This document shows positions 60,883 to 64,000 of a stretch of DNA of 64,000 nucleotides, one piece after another. Source of the DNA: Geomesophilobacter sediminis (lineage in GTDB: Bacteria > Desulfobacterota > Desulfuromonadia > Geobacterales > Geobacteraceae); NCBI RefSeq assembly GCF_016458275.1, contig NZ_JAEMHM010000009.1, positions 217,552 to 281,551 of the forward strand, in the 5' to 3' direction. A program made the translations under genes and the position numbers. The notes below the pieces were generated by a model. It saw only the letters and a list, made by a program, of their open reading frames with translations. It made no database searches and had not been told where the DNA came from. Every line of letters starts with the position of its first letter. The stretch's first letter is position 1.

Positions 60883-61725
60883 TCATACTGCACGAATGTC
60901 GGTGGGGGTCAGGCCGAACCGCTTCTTGAAATTGGCGGTGAAACGTGACGTGGACTGGTATCCGCAATCGGATGCAATCCGGTTCACCGGCTGGCCGGTT
61001 CCCAGCAATCGTGACAAGGCGGCGCTCAGGCGCACATCCTGAAGGAGTTCCCTGAAGCCGGTATGCTCCTGAACGAGGTGGCGTCTCAGGCTGCTTTCGC
61101 TCGTGCCAAGCCGCTGACAGACCTCATCCAACGCCCACTCGCGGCAGAGATCGGAGGAGAGGATGGCGCGAACCTTTTGACTCCACATCTCCTGCGTCAG
61201 CAGAAACGAGAAAAGTCGCGGATCCTGTTCGAGCAACACGAGCAGGATTTCCATCAGGCGATGCTCCACAAGACGCGGGCTCGAAGGCGTCTCAAGGTAG
61301 TGCATAACCGTTGTCAGCAGGGTCTTCTCCACATCGAATCTGAGGACTCCCACCTGTTCGATACGGGGTGGTACGGTGATCGCGTGGGCGTTGCCCAGGG
61401 TGGCGAGGTGCTCGTGGCGAAACGGGATGACGAGCGCGAAGTAGCGGCGCAGCTGCGGATCCGGTTCGTTGCGCAGGTCGAAGCTTGCCGGAGCCGGAAC
61501 GGCAATAAGCTGGCCGGCGTCGCAGGTGACCGTGCCGCCGGGGTCCAAGATGACCTTTCTCCCGCTCAGAACAAGGATCAGGCAGGGGGTATAAAAGGGT
61601 ACATGCCTGATGGAAAGTGCTCTTTTGCAGGAAACAAAGCAGATCTCCTTCAGATCGGCCAAGCCGGCGTCGTCCACCGACCTCAAGCGAAGGGAATCGA
61701 CGAGTTGCAGTAAATCGTTCATCAT
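60883..61725 (-). CDS. AraC-family transcriptional regulator
   Basis: A 280-residue regulator. The N-terminal AraC_N-type ligand domain has VPFYTPCLILVLSGRKVI and GQLIAVPAPASFDLRNEPDP. The C-terminal double HTH has WALDEVCQRLGTSESSLRRHLVQEHTGF and VNRIASDCGYQSTSRFTANFKKRFGLTPTDIR. It is upstream of, and on the same strand as, the PEBP-cupin-beta-lactamase genes, and probably activates them. Confidence 0.9.
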   Translation of the reverse strand: MMNDLLQLVDSLRLRSVDDAGLADLKEICFVSCKRALSIRHVPFYTPCLILVLSGRKVILDPGGTVTCDAGQLIAVPAPASFDLRNEPDPQLRRYFALVIPFRHEHLATLGNAHAITVPPRIEQVGVLRFDVEKTLLTTVMHYLETPSSPRLVEHRLMEILLVLLEQDPRLFSFLLTQEMWSQKVRAILSSDLCREWALDEVCQRLGTSESSLRRHLVQEHTGFRELLQDVRLSAALSRLLGTGQPVNRIASDCGYQSTSRFTANFKKRFGLTPTDIRAV

Positions 61726-61761
61726 TCAGGGCTCCATGACACCCACTCCTGCAGTCCTGCA

Positions 61762-62784
61762 GTACCAGGCCTACACATTTTACAGGGCTAGGGCTAACCG
61801 TCTCTCTACCAGCTCAACCTTCTCCCGCAAAATCATTTCTCTCTCGACCCTCATCCTAAACCGTTTGCTAGACTGAGTCACTCCTGACAGCGAAAGTTCG
61901 AAATATGCACCTATTTCCTTAAGCGACAAGCCGGAATAGCAATGACTGATAAAGATTGCTGCCTTCCTCGCCGTCCCAGGCTCCGATGAGAACACCTCGG
62001 CCGCTACCGAGTGAATCAACTCAGGTGACAGATTTCGATCCCCACCCCGGACCGTCGGTAAGTCTCGATCCATTTTCCTCTCCCAGACATGCTCCTCGAG
62101 AATTTCCTGAACGAACTTTTCCCGCCCCAAGATCCCGAAATGATCCGCATTGCCAAGCGGGGACGCTACTTTCTTCTCCATCATCTCGTGGACAAACTTT
62201 CGGTAAGCAGCTCGATCGCAGAAGTAGCCCAGAATGAAGCTGGTCGTCAGCCACGCAGGACAGTCTGCAGGGTCAAGGTACCCGTGGAAGCTACTCCAGG
62301 GGTAATCTTCCGGCAAAGCAACCATATCAGCGCGAACCGGGTTGAGATGGATGTAACGTGACAGCTCCGTGGCATAGGAGTCTGCCTCGACCAGGACAGC
62401 CTGAAACCGGCCTTGGAACAGATGGCCAACCCGTTTCCGTTTCACGTTGAAATAATTGGCGTAAGCCTGGTTGATGTGATGCATTACCTGGGAGAGGTTG
62501 CCGAGAGGTGTCTGTAGAAGCAGATGGTAGTGGTTTGTCATCAGGCAGTAAGCGTGGATGACAGCGAGGTACCTTTCATTGCTGGATTGTAGGCAGGAAA
62601 GGAATTTGCGGCGGTCGCCGACATTTCTGAAAATGTCATGACGCTCATTGCCGCGACCGGTGACATGATAGAAAGCATCAGGATACTCGATGCGAAGCGG
62701 ACGGGCCACACCCTCACCTCCGCCAAAGGGAATAACGGCGGAGGCAAGGTTACCAGCGTTTTGTCAAATGTGTAGGCCTGGTAC
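61762..62784 (-). mobile_element. RAYT unit 2 bounded by 19-bp perfect inverted repeats
   Basis: gtaccaggcctacacattt (61762-61780) and its exact reverse complement (62766-62784) enclose only the transposase. The repeat differs from that of unit 1. Confidence 0.75.
61780..62709 (-). CDS. REP-associated tyrosine (Y1/HUH) transposase, RAYT 2
   Basis: A 309-residue transposase opening MARPLRIEYPDAFYHVTGRGNER, the commonest RAYT start. HUH is H60-Y-H62 (TNHYHLLLQT) and the nucleophile is Tyr119 (SRYIHLNPVRADMV). The C-terminal DnaA-like HTH is present (AAIFISHCYSGLSLKEIGAYFELSLSGVTQSSKR). It looks intact. It diverges in sequence from RAYT 1 and belongs to another subgroup. Confidence 0.9.
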   Translation of the reverse strand: MARPLRIEYPDAFYHVTGRGNERHDIFRNVGDRRKFLSCLQSSNERYLAVIHAYCLMTNHYHLLLQTPLGNLSQVMHHINQAYANYFNVKRKRVGHLFQGRFQAVLVEADSYATELSRYIHLNPVRADMVALPEDYPWSSFHGYLDPADCPAWLTTSFILGYFCDRAAYRKFVHEMMEKKVASPLGNADHFGILGREKFVQEILEEHVWERKMDRDLPTVRGGDRNLSPELIHSVAAEVFSSEPGTARKAAIFISHCYSGLSLKEIGAYFELSLSGVTQSSKRFRMRVEREMILREKVELVERRLALAL

Positions 62785-62967
62785 AGGGGAAGTCGGTTTC
62801 ACCCTGCCCTCCCAAATCAAACCGGACGTGCAGTTTTCCCGCATCCGCCTTTCCGATGTTCTTCACCGTGAAGCATGGGGGCAAGGGGAGGGTTTTTGCC
62901 GGGGATGGATCTTAAAATCTTAACAGCGTTACTCGGGAGTCCCGTGGGTTACCCCCCCGGAAGCGAG

Positions 62968-63351
62968 TCAGTAGGAAGGTGGAATTACGAACTCGCCGCT
63001 GATCCACCGATTGCGGCGTTCGTTGTTCCCTAACCGCCTGATGATTGTCTTTATAATACGTATCCGCGCCAGCGATATTATCATCATCTTGCGATCATTT
63101 TTTGCACGCGCTTCCTCAAGAAGCGAGTACTGCAGTTGAAGGCAATCATCGGATGCATCAACGAAATCGCTTTCTTCGCAATCCTCACTTTCCATGAGGG
63201 ATTCGATCACTTGCGAGCAGAACACGAGTTGAGCCGTGGCAAAAAGACTTTTGTCATCGTCCTTGTTTTCCCACTGAAAGTGCTTCTTCATTGCCTCGCT
63301 CGTGAGCAGCTGCAGTTCCATTAAAAAGATATTCTCCTCACTGATCCCCAT
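62968..63351 (-). CDS. Unknown soluble protein, intact relative of the fragment at 53966
   Basis: A 127-residue protein (MGISEENIFLMELQ...), acidic in the middle (ESEDCEESDFVDASDD) and basic near the end (RIRIIKTIIRRLGNNERRNR). No signal or membrane helix is present. The ATG at 63351 follows GGGAGGTGG. It lies between RAYT 2 and RAYT 3. Family not recognised, but the truncated copy shows it occurred at least twice. Confidence 0.55.
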   Translation of the reverse strand: MGISEENIFLMELQLLTSEAMKKHFQWENKDDDKSLFATAQLVFCSQVIESLMESEDCEESDFVDASDDCLQLQYSLLEEARAKNDRKMMIISLARIRIIKTIIRRLGNNERRNRWISGEFVIPPSY

Positions 63352-63538
63352 AAGACCACCTCCCGGAAAACGACTGGAATGCGCATCTGGGAAACCTTGG
63401 ATCGTCTCTGATCTGCCTACCATCGTAGCAAGCCGGGCAAGAATACCCGCCATCACCTTATTGTCAAATAGGACTGTGCCTGATCCCAAGTTTAGCCAAA
63501 GCCTTGCTGCTCTCGACGCATCACCTGAGGAACGGATA

Positions 63539-63795
63539 GGGGAACAAAGGCAGGAACACAAAGGCCGGCGTCAGGCTGGCAACGTTGCAATCTCCGAAAG
63601 GGCTCGTTTCAACCCCTCGAGCTTTTCCGCCAAAGAGGCCTCCGATTTGATTCGCCACAGCATCCTGTGGGATAACGGCAACACAAAGGCCGGGGTCAGG
63701 CTTGCAACGTTTCAATCTCCGAAAGGGCTCGTTTCAACCCCGCCAGCTTTTCGGCCAAAGAGGCATCCAATTTAACTCGTCGCAGCAACCTGTTG
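63539..63795. repeat. 125-bp tandem duplication at the end of RAYT 3
   Basis: Two copies, offset exactly 125 bases, begin acacaaaggccggngtcagg and cover the last 30 or so codons of RAYT 3 plus its downstream palindrome. The outer copy still reads EASLAEKLEGLKRALSEIAT on the minus strand but has no upstream gene. Confidence 0.7.
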
Positions 63796-64000
63796 ACCGC
63801 TGAGCTAAGAGTTGAAACATCACGACCAACCTTTTTTCCTAAGTCCGTTAGGGTTTCATTGCTCATTTCGAGCACGGCCCAAGCTGCCAGGCTTCTGGCC
63901 TCGCCAGACCGGAAATCCCTCCCTCCTGCGTTCAATTCGCCCGCTTCAAGATTACAAATCTGTTCAACAGTCTCGATTATGGTTTGGAGATCAGGCGTCG
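63696..64000 (-). CDS. REP-associated tyrosine transposase, RAYT 3 (C-terminal part; runs off right edge)
   Basis: The minus-strand frame is open from the window edge to the stop at 63696. It reads TIIETVEQICNLEAGELNAGGRD, then EARSLAAWAVLEMSNETLTDLGKKVGRDVSTLSSAVNRLLRR, the DnaA-type HTH that ends long RAYTs. The HUH and Tyr parts lie outside the window, so completeness cannot be judged. Its 3' end is duplicated in tandem. Confidence 0.75.
   Translation of the reverse strand, partial: TPDLQTIIETVEQICNLEAGELNAGGRDFRSGEARSLAAWAVLEMSNETLTDLGKKVGRDVSTLSSAVNRLLRRVKLDASLAEKLAGLKRALSEIETLQA

Overview
The window looks like GC-rich chromosome from a Geobacter-type bacterium (order Geobacterales). 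This rests on gene content: an eight-heme HAO-like cytochrome, a tungsten-type aldehyde:ferredoxin oxidoreductase with a Tat-exported ferredoxin, many TetR regulators, and Geobacter-style chemotaxis, hybrid-kinase and PilZ proteins. No rRNA, tRNA or CRISPR array was seen. Assignments come from reading translated sequence and motifs; no database was searched.

Layout. 0-9 kb: 3' part of motB (off the left edge), a TetR gene facing a decayed efflux-lipoprotein relic, a PilZ protein, an octaheme cytochrome divergent from a Tat-exported hemerythrin, a porin, an MFS transporter and mgsA. 9-24 kb: an orphan PDC sensor, a B12/radical-SAM plus TetR operon, a MocR regulator divergent from a PPOX-family flavoprotein, a ferritin-like protein, several small proteins, a CsgG-like lipoprotein, a formate/nitrite channel, a MASE3 hybrid histidine kinase, a YkgJ protein and an AhpD-like protein. 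24-29 kb: a compact STAS-CheA-MCP operon. 29-43 kb: a nest of intergenic repeats, a probably leaderless TetR gene, a PAS protein, a large membrane protein, fdhD, an FKBP isomerase, a triple-repeat unknown, the aldehyde oxidoreductase pair, a desaturase, an SDR protein, an LprI-like protein and a Tat/Fe-S aldo-keto reductase. 43-47 kb: a single-domain response regulator and a 983-residue TPR protein of unknown role.

From about 47 kb to the right edge the window is accessory in character. It holds a Tli4-like immunity lipoprotein behind a hydrolase relic, a beta-propeller lipoprotein, an IS110-type insertion sequence with structured flanks, a transglutaminase-like protein, three REP-associated (RAYT/Y1) transposases, two of them bracketed by perfect inverted repeats, a gene truncated by one of those units, several relics, a repeated hairpin, an array of 15-bp palindromes at 21-bp spacing, and an AraC-PEBP-cupin-class D beta-lactamase cluster.

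How the genes work together. FdhD, the aldehyde oxidoreductase and its ferredoxin form a plausible metal-enzyme module. The HAO-like cytochrome carries an FNR/DNR-type box, suggesting nitrogen-oxide or low-oxygen control. STAS-CheA-MCP is a signalling core whose CheR/CheB/CheY partners must lie elsewhere. The right-hand third is shaped mainly by single-strand (HUH) transposases and their palindromes.
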